A stretch of DNA of 64,000 nt, taken from contig OZ242367.1 in the NCBI GenBank assembly GCA_965209015.1, forward strand, positions 2,356,001-2,420,000, read 5' to 3'. Below the pieces are notes generated by a model, which saw only the letters and a list, made by a program, of their open reading frames with translations, was not told where the DNA came from and did no database searches. Source of the stretch: Bin80 sp965209015 (GTDB taxonomy: Bacteria; Bacteroidota; Rhodothermia; Rhodothermales; Bin80). Made by a program: the position numbers and the translations under genes. Of the stretch, positions 18,496 to 26,744 are shown piece after piece. Numbering within the stretch: position 1 is the first letter of the stretch; each line of letters begins with the position of its first letter.

Positions 18496-21400
18496 CTATG
18501 AGACCTCTTCCAATGTGGTAACACAGTCTGAGCCCGTCAAAGAGGGCGTAGAGTCCGAGCCGCGGCCAGAAGCCTGCGTAGGACTTGTAGACAATTGATC
18601 CTCCAAAGAGTTCGCAAAAGTAGATGGAATACGGGGAGCAAGCGGTAAGGAAGCCACCGAAACAGTCTGAGATGCTGAGTCCTCTGGTTCATCTTCATCT
18701 TGGGTGGCATCCGTCTTGCCGTGGATGATACCCTGCGCCAAAGATAGGGACGAGGCAGTAGTCATGAGTTCAAGAGCATTCACACGGTAGTTGAATTCAG
18801 ACTGGATAAAGGTCCCAAGCTCAGCAACCGAAATAGAAGTCAACCCAAAGCTTGACAATGGCTCATCCACTTCTCCTTCCTCATAACCACATAATTCCGC
18901 GACCTTGGCGGCAATCAGCTCAACAACCCTCTCAAGGGTAAGTTCTTCATCAGAGGCGGCTTCAAATGCATCAAGATTTCTCATTACACGCCCAACCCGC
19001 ATGTAATCTGGGAAGTTGACAGTCCAACTCGGGCGCTCAAAGAGCGATGTGATGAGATGGGAGTGATCTCGTAATGCACGTAACGCATAATCCAAATTCG
19101 CAATTGCAAGATCAGAACTTACCGGCGGTAATCCGAGTGAGCGCATCATACGGAGTACCGGGAGACTGCGTGAAGCCATGCCAGCATCAGCGACGGCAGG
19201 CATATTGTAGGTCAAACAGGGGAGTCCCTGTTGGTGACGGGTAATGGCTAAACCGTCCAAAAAACCGTTGGCCGCACTGTAGTTGATCTGCCCTGGATTA
19301 CCAAGGATTGAAGCAGTAGACGAGAAAAGAACAAAGTGATCCAGAGGACAACTGGAAGTCGCATGGTGAAGGTACAGAGCACCCGATGCCTTTGGTGCAA
19401 AGACATTCTGCAAAGATTCAATTGTCATGTCGTCAAGTAGACGATCATCCAATGTGCCTGCCAAGTGAAATACACCCTTGAGCGGTCGCTTAATTTGTTG
19501 GATACAGTGCTGTACATCGGTTTCATTCGCTACATCTCCGGAGATGATTTCAAACTCGCAGTCAGTATCCATGTAGATGAGTGCACTCGAGCGACGAATC
19601 CATTCCGCATCGCGGCGACGCTGAAGATCACGGTCAAGTAAGGTCAAGTGTCGTGCGCCAGCAGCCACAAGGTAAGAGATCAGTCGGAGCCCAAAACCGC
19701 CCAGTCCACCTGTCACAAGATAAGTTGCATCTGCATCAAAGAGTGGTCGAATGTCTGAGACATGGAATCCAGAATCTTTAGTATTCTTTGGTGCCTGTAA
19801 GACCAACTTGCCCTGATGTTGTCCAGTTGTCATCAAACGAAGGGCTTTTCCGTAATCCCTGTATGGGAAGACAGTAACCGGGAGCGGAGAAAGAGTACCT
19901 TGATCCAGCAATTCCATACAAGTTTTAGAGAACTCACGAGTCAGGTCAGGATCGTCAAGCATGAGGCGGTCCACATCGATCGCCGCGAAGCGAAGGTTCT
20001 TACGGAACATGCGCATCCGCATAGAATTATCGGCATAGATATCGGTCTTGCCAATCTCGCAGTGCCAGCCGCCAGGACGAAGTGCATCTAGACATAACTC
20101 AATGTGACGTCCTGCCAGCGAATTCAGTACGACATCAACTCCTTCCCCATCGGTAGCTATCATGAGGTCTTCATACCAATCGTAGCTATGAGAATCAAAA
20201 GCCCCCTCTGCTCCCATTCCCAAGAGCTGTTCTCGCTTAGTTTCACTACCAGCGGTAGTGTAGATATGCGCTCCGACATGTTTGGCAATTGACATTGCGG
20301 CATGGCCTACCCCACCCATGGCAGAGTGGATAAGAACGCGGTGATCTTTCCGAAGTCTAGCCAGATAAATGAGTGAATAGTAAGCCGTAACATACACTGA
20401 CAGGCAGGACGCAGCCTCATCCATGTTGAGCCGATCCGATTTAGCAAATACGAGAGATTCAGGAACCACTAAGCGGTTGGCAATGCAACCACCAGCAATG
20501 AATGCAACTTTATCACCAACTGAGCAGTTCTGTACCTGCGACCCGATCTGCCGTATAGTTCCGCTACCCTCTATTCCTACATGATGCCCAAGTGCCGAGC
20601 GCTCATAGGCCAAGGCTGGCAGCAGTCCAAGAGTAACCATTACGTCACGAAAGTTGAGTCCAGCTGCTTGGACATCTACTTCCACATCATTGGGCCCGAT
20701 GGTCGGGAGGTTATACGTTTTCATCTCTAGGCCCGTAATCTGGCCTGGATTATCTATTGTAAGGCGGTATGCGGCATCGCTATCTAGTGTCACATGGGAA
20801 TATCGCTCCCTGAGACTGGCAATCCGTGGCACCCATAGGCGGTTGTCTCGCACCGCAAGTTCTCGCTCACGTACATCGTGACGAGCAAGCCAGTTTAGCG
20901 TCTGAAGATCATCCAACTCGCCTAGGTCAACAAGGCGAAAATCAAGCTTTGCTTCGTCGCCGACCTCCATAGCCATGCTGCGAATTGCTCCCCAGAGGGC
21001 AGATCCTCGTGGATGCTGTATATCGAAGGCTGCGCGGTGCGTAATCAAGGTGAATTGGCAAAGATGGTTTGCACATACCAATCGAGCCGACACCAAAGCC
21101 TGCACGAACCCAACCAACTGTGCAGTTACTCTCTGCCCAGTCGGATCGTCCGGATCAGAACCACAGAAAAAGTCAACTGCAAGAACATCTGCTACCTCAG
21201 ACCATGCAGGGACAGAGTCAAATTGCCCACGAATGAGCGCCTCGCTGGGGATGGTATGAATCTTGTCAGGTGCATCTAAGAGAGCAATCCATTCCGATGC
21301 CCAACTATTTGGCTCTCCAAGCACCAAGCGTGGGGCTGGAATCAAATCGTCTGCCTTCTCGCTTGCATATGAGAAGGGAGCTTGGAAGAGTGTGCTAAGC

Positions 21401-24400
21401 CGGCCGGACCTGACAATTGACCATCCTTCATCCGGCTGGAAACTGGCATCCTCATCGTGACAGATGAGCACCAGCCCCCCTGCAACAACCAATTGGCACA
21501 GGAAATGCCAGCCACCGGAACTGGGTAAATCATCCATCCCGTGCAAAAACACAATTTCTACACCGTGAGGTCGAAGAAGACCATTGTCCAATGAGGGTTC
21601 AGCTTCTGGATCAAGACAGTCGAAGCGTAGTGGGGCAGCTTGTTGGCTGAAGGCATCAAAATGGGCTCGCGTCGTTTCCTCATTATTGCTTAGCAACCAG
21701 AACTCAGACCGAGCACCAGAACTTGTAAGACAACCTAAGCACTTGGATAGGATGGTTTGATCTGGCTCTCGTGATCCAGCAAACTCAGCTACATGACAGC
21801 TATATCCTCGTATACCACCTGATGTTTCCAGCGCAACGATCAAGTCGGTAGGGGCAATCTCGCCAGGAGGAAGTATGTCAAGAAAGGTCTGGTCCTCATG
21901 GACGAATTTCGGTTTCCATACGATCGAATGCTTGCTATTCAATTGATCATTCCAGCGTGGATTTGAGGTGAAATAGGTGTATTGATCAATATGGAGGAAT
22001 AGTTCGCCTGTGCTACGATCATAGAAACTGATTGAACCGGCAGCTCGTTCTCCTCGCCGGACAGAGTACTGACCGCGCTCATTCGCATCCATCCAATCTT
22101 CCTCGGGTCTAGTCACATGACATGTAATTTTGGGGCCCGTTGGTGGACGCAAAAATGTTGTCCTCTCAGCTCTCTGGGGGATCGCAAATAAATGTGAGGC
22201 CCCCAACAGATGTGACAGGAAGATTTGGAGCCCCCCATCCAGCAATGGCGGAGAGCCTACATATCCCTCTTGCTGCCCCGTTTTCCAAAGCTCCTTGTCC
22301 ATTTCAATATCAACGATCAAAGCTCTTGATTCGGTGTGTAATTCAAAGTACTCAATGGTCTGAAAGTAAGGACCATACTGGAAGGTCTCGCTGAGGATTG
22401 CTTCAATTCGTTCATAGAAATCACTCTGCTTTGCGAATACGGGCTCGCAGGAGGATCGGTCAATATCTTCAAGACGGGCCGGAACATCAAGGGAATGATC
22501 CGAATCAACTAGCTTTACCCGTCCTCGGCAATGTACCTCGCTAACGGCGTTAACGTCGTATGGCCGGGATGAGATTGTAAACACAAACTCGTCTGTAGTA
22601 TTGGACACTGGATGGAGTGCAGTCTGAAGACGAATCGGTATCTTTGGAATCGGACAAGGCTGAAGGAATTCAAGTACTTCAATATGGACAGGATCTCCCC
22701 TGAAGGCCTGAAGGATCAGTTCAATGTAGCCAGCCGCAGGCATGATCGCAGCGTGATGAACCCGGTGGTCTGCTAACCAAGGGAAATCTTTCTCAGAAAG
22801 CCGAGCTTCAAAGAAAAGGTGGTCACTTGGTACTCTGTGGCCAATCAGCGGGCCATGAGAGTATTGGCCTTGTTGAACGAAAAATTCGTCATCGGTGAGG
22901 ATGTTGATCGCAGTCCGCTCATCCCGGGGATGTCCAGGAAGTTGATGAGAAATGGGCTTAGGTCTTGGGTACTGAGCTGCAAAATCCAAAAGCACACCAG
23001 ATTTAAAGAGCGAGGCTAGGGCCTGTTGGAAATCAAGCCGATCATCTGAATTTCGGTGGAGGGTTGAAATTCGGACGGGTGGTTGCGATACTTGTTCAAG
23101 ACATTGACTAATTGATGACTGAAGAGCACCGTGCGGGGAGAGCTCAAGAAATATATCAGGACTTAAATCATGGATGATCGTACGAATCCCTTGGGAAAAC
23201 TGTACGGGATTCCGAATATTTGTCCACCAGTACGCGGCATCTAAACGCTCTGTATGCTTGCCTGTTACGGAAGAAATAAAAGGAACACGAACATCAAATG
23301 TACTCTTATCCAAAAAGGACAGAGCGCGCTCCACTTCATCGTGGATGGGATCCATTGCGGAAGAGTGGAACGCAATATTGCCTGCGAGCAACTGATTCTG
23401 GAGATTGCGACGATCCAGCTCTTCCATGATTGGTCTCAGGACTACCTCTTTGCCGCAAATGACTACACTTGCAGGTGCATTCTCACAGGCAATCTCCACC
23501 TGAGTTGCACGGTCATCATCAGGCTGAAAAGTGACATCAAGTGACTCAAGCAGCTCCTCCACACCTGAAAGATCCAGTCCAATAGCAAGCATTCGACCCG
23601 AGCCAGCAACGTGCTGCTGAAGGGTAGCACGATGGTAGACCAAGTGTGTCGCCTCCGCCAGAGACAGCAAGCCAGATGCATAGGCAGCCGCAACCTCGCC
23701 TGAACTGTGCCCGATGACGCATTCTGGATGTACCCCCCATGTCTTGAAAAGCTCAAAGAGGGCACACTGGATCATAAAGATTGATGGCTGTGCAAGTTGA
23801 ACTTCGTCCAGTTCTTCTTGTGGAGCATTAAAACATACATCGCGCAACGAAATATCTGAAAGTTCTTTCCAGTGGTCTTCAACTGCGTCAATCACTCTAC
23901 GGAAAACGGGATCTGCATCATACAATCCCCGGCCACAACCCGACCATTGGGTTCCCTGTCCTGCAAACACCATCGCGATACGCCTCTCCCCTTCCCTTGC
24001 AGTGGTTCCGTTTGATTCGTTCTTAACGAAATCGTCTAAGGATGCCAAAAGCTCATCACGATCATGCACCGCAAAGGCTGCTCGCGTTGCAAAATGCGTC
24101 CGGCGTCGACTAAGGTTGCCTGCGAGCGTATAGAGATCGGTTTCGTTTTCTGCGAGCATCTCCCGTAACTGCAGCGCACTTCTCCTAAGTGTTTCATTTG
24201 TACGTGCCGAGAGTGGGATCATCCTTCCTCCCTCTGGAGACAGATCGGATGACCAGATGCGCGGATGTGATGGTTGGTATTCTCGAATCACACAATGTCC
24301 GTTGGCACCACCGAATCCAAAGGAATTGATACCGATTACGACAGGTCGCTCTGGGAACGCTTCACAGACGGTCTGCACCTGTACACCACTGTTTTCAAAA

Positions 24401-25593
24401 TTGATCTCGGGATTCGGAACAGCATAATTCTTTGATATGGGTGCAAAGGTACGCCTCTGCATCATCAAGATAATTTTCAATAGCGCACAATGAAACGCTG
24501 CTGCTTCCATATGGCCTAAGTTGCTCTTCACACTCGAAATCCGCAGTGGAACATCACGGTCAATTCCACCAAAGGCTTCAATGATGGCATTGCCCTCTAT
24601 TCGGTCACCAACAACAGTTCCCGTCGCATGCGCTTCGACATAATCAAATTCTGCTGGTGTGCGCCCCGCACGGGCGCACGCCGTGCGCATCAGGTCTACC
24701 TGTGCATGACGAGTGGGGGCGGTGATATACCGTCCTTGTGCTAACCCAACGCTCCCATCAGCTGCTCCCGCCGCATTAACGGATGTTGCTTCAATAATAG
24801 CGTGAATGTGATCACCATCATTTTCGGCCTCATGAAGGGGTTTAAGGGCAAAGATAAACGCGCCCTCCGAACGGATATAGCCATTCGCATCAGCATCAAA
24901 AGAGTGACATTTACCGTCAGGACTGATAACCCCCAAGGCATTGAAGCTGGAACTGAGACGAGGGGTACCCAGATAATTCACCGATCCCACCAGTGCCTGT
25001 TTACAGTCACCAGATCGGAGCGAAACGATTGCCGAATGGAGCGCGGTGAGACTCGCGGAACAAGCCGTGCAGTAGGTAATGGACGGCCCCATCAGGTTAA
25101 AGTGGTAGGAAATGCGATTGGCTAACATCGCAATGCTGATCATTTGGACATCAAAGGGGCCAGCACCGTGCATCGGTCGCCAACTGGCAACAGGCGGAAC
25201 CTGCGCGCCAACAAACACACCCGTGGAGCTATTACATAACGAATAAAGATCCCAGCCAGCATGCTCTAGCGTCTCCCAAGAGCAGTTCAGCAGCATGCGT
25301 ATCTGAGGATCCATTGACAAAACCTCGTCCTGCGAAAGGCCGAAGAGCTTAGGATCAATCAGCTTTTCACCATCTTTGCGAATCAGACCTTCGTAGGAGC
25401 TGGCAAATCGTCCAGGTCCAGAAAATTTACCAACTGGACGATACCCCCTGCCATATCTCTCAATGATGGGTTCCTGAACAATCTGGCGCTTAGACAAGAG
25501 CCGCCAAAAATCTGAGTCACTACGGATCCCACCTGGCATCCGGTAGCTATACGCTACAACCGCAACCGGAGAGTCCTGTAGCATCAGTGACAC
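18496..25593 (-). CDS. Single-module reducing type I polyketide synthase (KS-AT-DH-psiKR-ER-KR-ACP)
   Basis: A 2365-residue synthase. KS (about 8-430): Cys178 in TACSASL, His322 in EAHATGT, His361 in SNLGHMEAAA. AT (about 530-840): FAGQGTQWSG, Ser630 in GHSSGE; AFHS at the specificity loop resembles malonyl-CoA types. DH (about 920-1215): His943 and Pro952, with His at 947 where the motif normally has Gly, and Asp1119/Gln1123 in LLDGGLQ. About 1230-1620 looks like a non-catalytic psi-KR or degenerate MT. ER (about 1640-1930): AMGGVGHAAM near 1759. KR (about 1950-2160): TGGLGGFG at 1962, LDD motif, Tyr2105 in INYSAAN. ACP: Ser2253 in FGLTSIS. A Ser/Pro/acid-rich tail of about 75 residues follows. 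No thioesterase is present, so release must come from the downstream reductase. The layout recalls mycocerosic-acid-synthase-like iterative enzymes. The start is GTG at 25593 or ATG at 25584. Confidence 0.93.
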   Translation of the reverse strand: MSLMLQDSPVAVVAYSYRMPGGIRSDSDFWRLLSKRQIVQEPIIERYGRGYRPVGKFSGPGRFASSYEGLIRKDGEKLIDPKLFGLSQDEVLSMDPQIRMLLNCSWETLEHAGWDLYSLCNSSTGVFVGAQVPPVASWRPMHGAGPFDVQMISIAMLANRISYHFNLMGPSITYCTACSASLTALHSAIVSLRSGDCKQALVGSVNYLGTPRLSSSFNALGVISPDGKCHSFDADANGYIRSEGAFIFALKPLHEAENDGDHIHAIIEATSVNAAGAADGSVGLAQGRYITAPTRHAQVDLMRTACARAGRTPAEFDYVEAHATGTVVGDRIEGNAIIEAFGGIDRDVPLRISSVKSNLGHMEAAAFHCALLKIILMMQRRTFAPISKNYAVPNPEINFENSGVQVQTVCEAFPERPVVIGINSFGFGGANGHCVIREYQPSHPRIWSSDLSPEGGRMIPLSARTNETLRRSALQLREMLAENETDLYTLAGNLSRRRTHFATRAAFAVHDRDELLASLDDFVKNESNGTTAREGERRIAMVFAGQGTQWSGCGRGLYDADPVFRRVIDAVEDHWKELSDISLRDVCFNAPQEELDEVQLAQPSIFMIQCALFELFKTWGVHPECVIGHSSGEVAAAYASGLLSLAEATHLVYHRATLQQHVAGSGRMLAIGLDLSGVEELLESLDVTFQPDDDRATQVEIACENAPASVVICGKEVVLRPIMEELDRRNLQNQLLAGNIAFHSSAMDPIHDEVERALSFLDKSTFDVRVPFISSVTGKHTERLDAAYWWTNIRNPVQFSQGIRTIIHDLSPDIFLELSPHGALQSSISQCLEQVSQPPVRISTLHRNSDDRLDFQQALASLFKSGVLLDFAAQYPRPKPISHQLPGHPRDERTAINILTDDEFFVQQGQYSHGPLIGHRVPSDHLFFEARLSEKDFPWLADHRVHHAAIMPAAGYIELILQAFRGDPVHIEVLEFLQPCPIPKIPIRLQTALHPVSNTTDEFVFTISSRPYDVNAVSEVHCRGRVKLVDSDHSLDVPARLEDIDRSSCEPVFAKQSDFYERIEAILSETFQYGPYFQTIEYFELHTESRALIVDIEMDKELWKTGQQEGYVGSPPLLDGGLQIFLSHLLGASHLFAIPQRAERTTFLRPPTGPKITCHVTRPEEDWMDANERGQYSVRRGERAAGSISFYDRSTGELFLHIDQYTYFTSNPRWNDQLNSKHSIVWKPKFVHEDQTFLDILPPGEIAPTDLIVALETSGGIRGYSCHVAEFAGSREPDQTILSKCLGCLTSSGARSEFWLLSNNEETTRAHFDAFSQQAAPLRFDCLDPEAEPSLDNGLLRPHGVEIVFLHGMDDLPSSGGWHFLCQLVVAGGLVLICHDEDASFQPDEGWSIVRSGRLSTLFQAPFSYASEKADDLIPAPRLVLGEPNSWASEWIALLDAPDKIHTIPSEALIRGQFDSVPAWSEVADVLAVDFFCGSDPDDPTGQRVTAQLVGFVQALVSARLVCANHLCQFTLITHRAAFDIQHPRGSALWGAIRSMAMEVGDEAKLDFRLVDLGELDDLQTLNWLARHDVRERELAVRDNRLWVPRIASLRERYSHVTLDSDAAYRLTIDNPGQITGLEMKTYNLPTIGPNDVEVDVQAAGLNFRDVMVTLGLLPALAYERSALGHHVGIEGSGTIRQIGSQVQNCSVGDKVAFIAGGCIANRLVVPESLVFAKSDRLNMDEAASCLSVYVTAYYSLIYLARLRKDHRVLIHSAMGGVGHAAMSIAKHVGAHIYTTAGSETKREQLLGMGAEGAFDSHSYDWYEDLMIATDGEGVDVVLNSLAGRHIELCLDALRPGGWHCEIGKTDIYADNSMRMRMFRKNLRFAAIDVDRLMLDDPDLTREFSKTCMELLDQGTLSPLPVTVFPYRDYGKALRLMTTGQHQGKLVLQAPKNTKDSGFHVSDIRPLFDADATYLVTGGLGGFGLRLISYLVAAGARHLTLLDRDLQRRRDAEWIRRSSALIYMDTDCEFEIISGDVANETDVQHCIQQIKRPLKGVFHLAGTLDDRLLDDMTIESLQNVFAPKASGALYLHHATSSCPLDHFVLFSSTASILGNPGQINYSAANGFLDGLAITRHQQGLPCLTYNMPAVADAGMASRSLPVLRMMRSLGLPPVSSDLAIANLDYALRALRDHSHLITSLFERPSWTVNFPDYMRVGRVMRNLDAFEAASDEELTLERVVELIAAKVAELCGYEEGEVDEPLSSFGLTSISVAELGTFIQSEFNYRVNALELMTTASSLSLAQGIIHGKTDATQDEDEPEDSASQTVSVASLPLAPRIPSTFANSLEDQLSTSPTQASGRGSDSTPSLTGSDCVTTLEEVS

Positions 25594-25651
25594 CTCATTC
25601 TGCTCAAGTATAGGAGAACCCCAACCGTATTAACAAGTCATTGGGAACGTT

Positions 25652-25664
25652 GTGCTGGAAGCAC
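25652..25664. other. Small hairpin in the leader of the PKS gene
   Basis: GTGCTGGAAGCAC is a perfect 5-bp inverted repeat with a 3-nt loop in the 97 bp gap between the small helical gene and the PKS. The T-rich tract that follows it is on the plus strand, opposite to transcription, so it is not a good terminator for this operon. It could be a processing or attenuation hairpin. Confidence 0.25.
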
Positions 25665-25690
25665 GTTTTACTACAACCGTGGTGGGTTGC

Positions 25691-25975
25691 CTATTTCTGC
25701 ATATCATTAATGACTCTATTCACCGTCTCGTCGGCCTTTTCAAAGAATGCCTTTAAGACCTGCTGACGTTTCAACTTGAGCTTCTCAACCATTTCCCAAA
25801 GGGCGGTTTGCGCCTCCTTGAGAGCTGCTTCCTTAGTTTCACTGGAGAGGGTTATGTCATTTTGAAACTCGTACTTTTCCAGGGCAAAGTCAGTGATGTC
25901 AGAAATATTGTCCCCGAGGATGTCCATGTCAAGAGAATTCTTAACAGTGATGATTCGGTTATTATTGTCAGTCAT
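25691..25975 (-). CDS. Small helical protein of unknown function in the PKS operon
   Basis: I do not recognise a family. From the ATG at 25975 the product is 94 residues; the open frame continues upstream to a TTG at 26020 (109 residues) but the ATG start MTDNNN is more natural. The N-terminal third has short strands (RIITVKNSLDMDIL, DNISDITDFAL); residues about 40-94 are a continuous charged amphipathic helix (EAALKEAQTALWEMVEKLKL, then RQQVLKAFFEKADETVNRV), compatible with a coiled coil or helical hairpin. It is 63 bp downstream of the STAS gene and 97 bp upstream of the PKS, clearly within the same operon. A partner for the STAS protein or a scaffold for the synthase are possible roles, purely from position. 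Confidence 0.7.
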   Translation of the reverse strand: MTDNNNRIITVKNSLDMDILGDNISDITDFALEKYEFQNDITLSSETKEAALKEAQTALWEMVEKLKLKRQQVLKAFFEKADETVNRVINDMQK

Positions 25976-26038
25976 TGGATTTATTAATCTGGAGAATGGG
26001 TTGAATACATGATACCTCAATGGTGAAAAGGGATGCGA

Positions 26039-26386
26039 TTAAGAACTTCGTAAGGATGACAGTGCATCCTCTATCGTATCGCGTACTGGAATCAATTTAT
26101 CGAAGCCACTCACTGCAACTACCTCACGATTGAGTTCGGAAAGTGAGCAGATCTCAAATATTTTGTCTTCATCAGTGAGCTTCTTGGCGAGGATTAATAA
26201 GACACGAAGCCCCGCGCTGCTAATGAATGATACTTTTTCAAAGTCCAGAATCAGAGCATGGTCACCAGGATCAAGCCCTTCCTTAACCGTGGCTAAAAAG
26301 TGGTCGCTATTACTGCTGTCAATACGGCCGAGTAGAGCCGCGACTGCAATGTCTCCCTCTCGCTGCCATTTGATGTCAATTCTCAT
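26039..26386 (-). CDS. STAS-domain protein (anti-sigma-factor-antagonist fold)
   Basis: A 115-residue single-domain protein of the SpoIIAA/RsbV type. It shows VAALLGRIDSSNSDHF (strand and helix 1), HALILDFEKVSFISSAGLRV, where a serine of SSAG is the site phosphorylated in SpoIIAA-type proteins, and FEICSLSELNREVVAVSGF, the last strand and helix. In the family such proteins switch partners depending on phosphorylation; other STAS domains sit on transporters, and the STAS domain of E. coli YchM has been reported to bind acyl carrier protein. No RsbW-type kinase or sigma factor is nearby. It is the first gene of the five-gene PKS operon, 63 bp before the small helical gene. Its job could be regulatory or structural. 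Confidence 0.88.
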   Translation of the reverse strand: MRIDIKWQREGDIAVAALLGRIDSSNSDHFLATVKEGLDPGDHALILDFEKVSFISSAGLRVLLILAKKLTDEDKIFEICSLSELNREVVAVSGFDKLIPVRDTIEDALSSLRSS

Positions 26387-26744
26387 GTTGAATTACTCTT
26401 TGTTGAGGTATTCATGGTTATCCGTTTATCAACGTATTGGGTATTCGGCACATCAGTTTGAATGTATACAATTACATTAGTTGATCAAATCTAAGATACA
26501 AAAAAATCCCATATCACATAGGATGTGAAAATACTTTCTATGTATTTATTATCGTGCCTCAGTGTGCTCCAGATTTGTCTGAATTTTGATTATATCATGA
26601 GTAGCAGTTTTTTCCTTTCCGCATGCCATGATTTACCCTGTTGAATCTGAACATCAATGCTCCCTAAGAATATATTCAACTGGTTCTATGATCTCAACTT
26701 TATCCGTAGGTTACTTGCTCAAAGCAAATTCCAGGCACGAGTAA
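26387..26744. other. Divergent control region between the PKS operon and the permease gene
   Basis: This 358 bp AT-rich stretch holds no gene and must contain promoters for the minus-strand PKS operon and the plus-strand permease. The only site I can name is the palindrome plus -7-like box at 26486-26528, listed separately. I see no convincing site for the permease. Confidence 0.6.
26486..26528 (-). promoter_or_regulatory. Candidate promoter and operator of the PKS operon
   Basis: On the minus strand TAGATTTG (26486-26493) exactly matches the Bacteroidota -7 consensus TAnnTTTG, about 100 bp before the STAS start. The matching -33 TTTG is not at the usual spacing. A perfect 6-bp inverted repeat with a 3-nt centre, TCACATAGGATGTGA (26514-26528), covers the region where the -33 element should be, as expected for an operator or activator site. 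Assignment is by pattern only. Confidence 0.35.
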
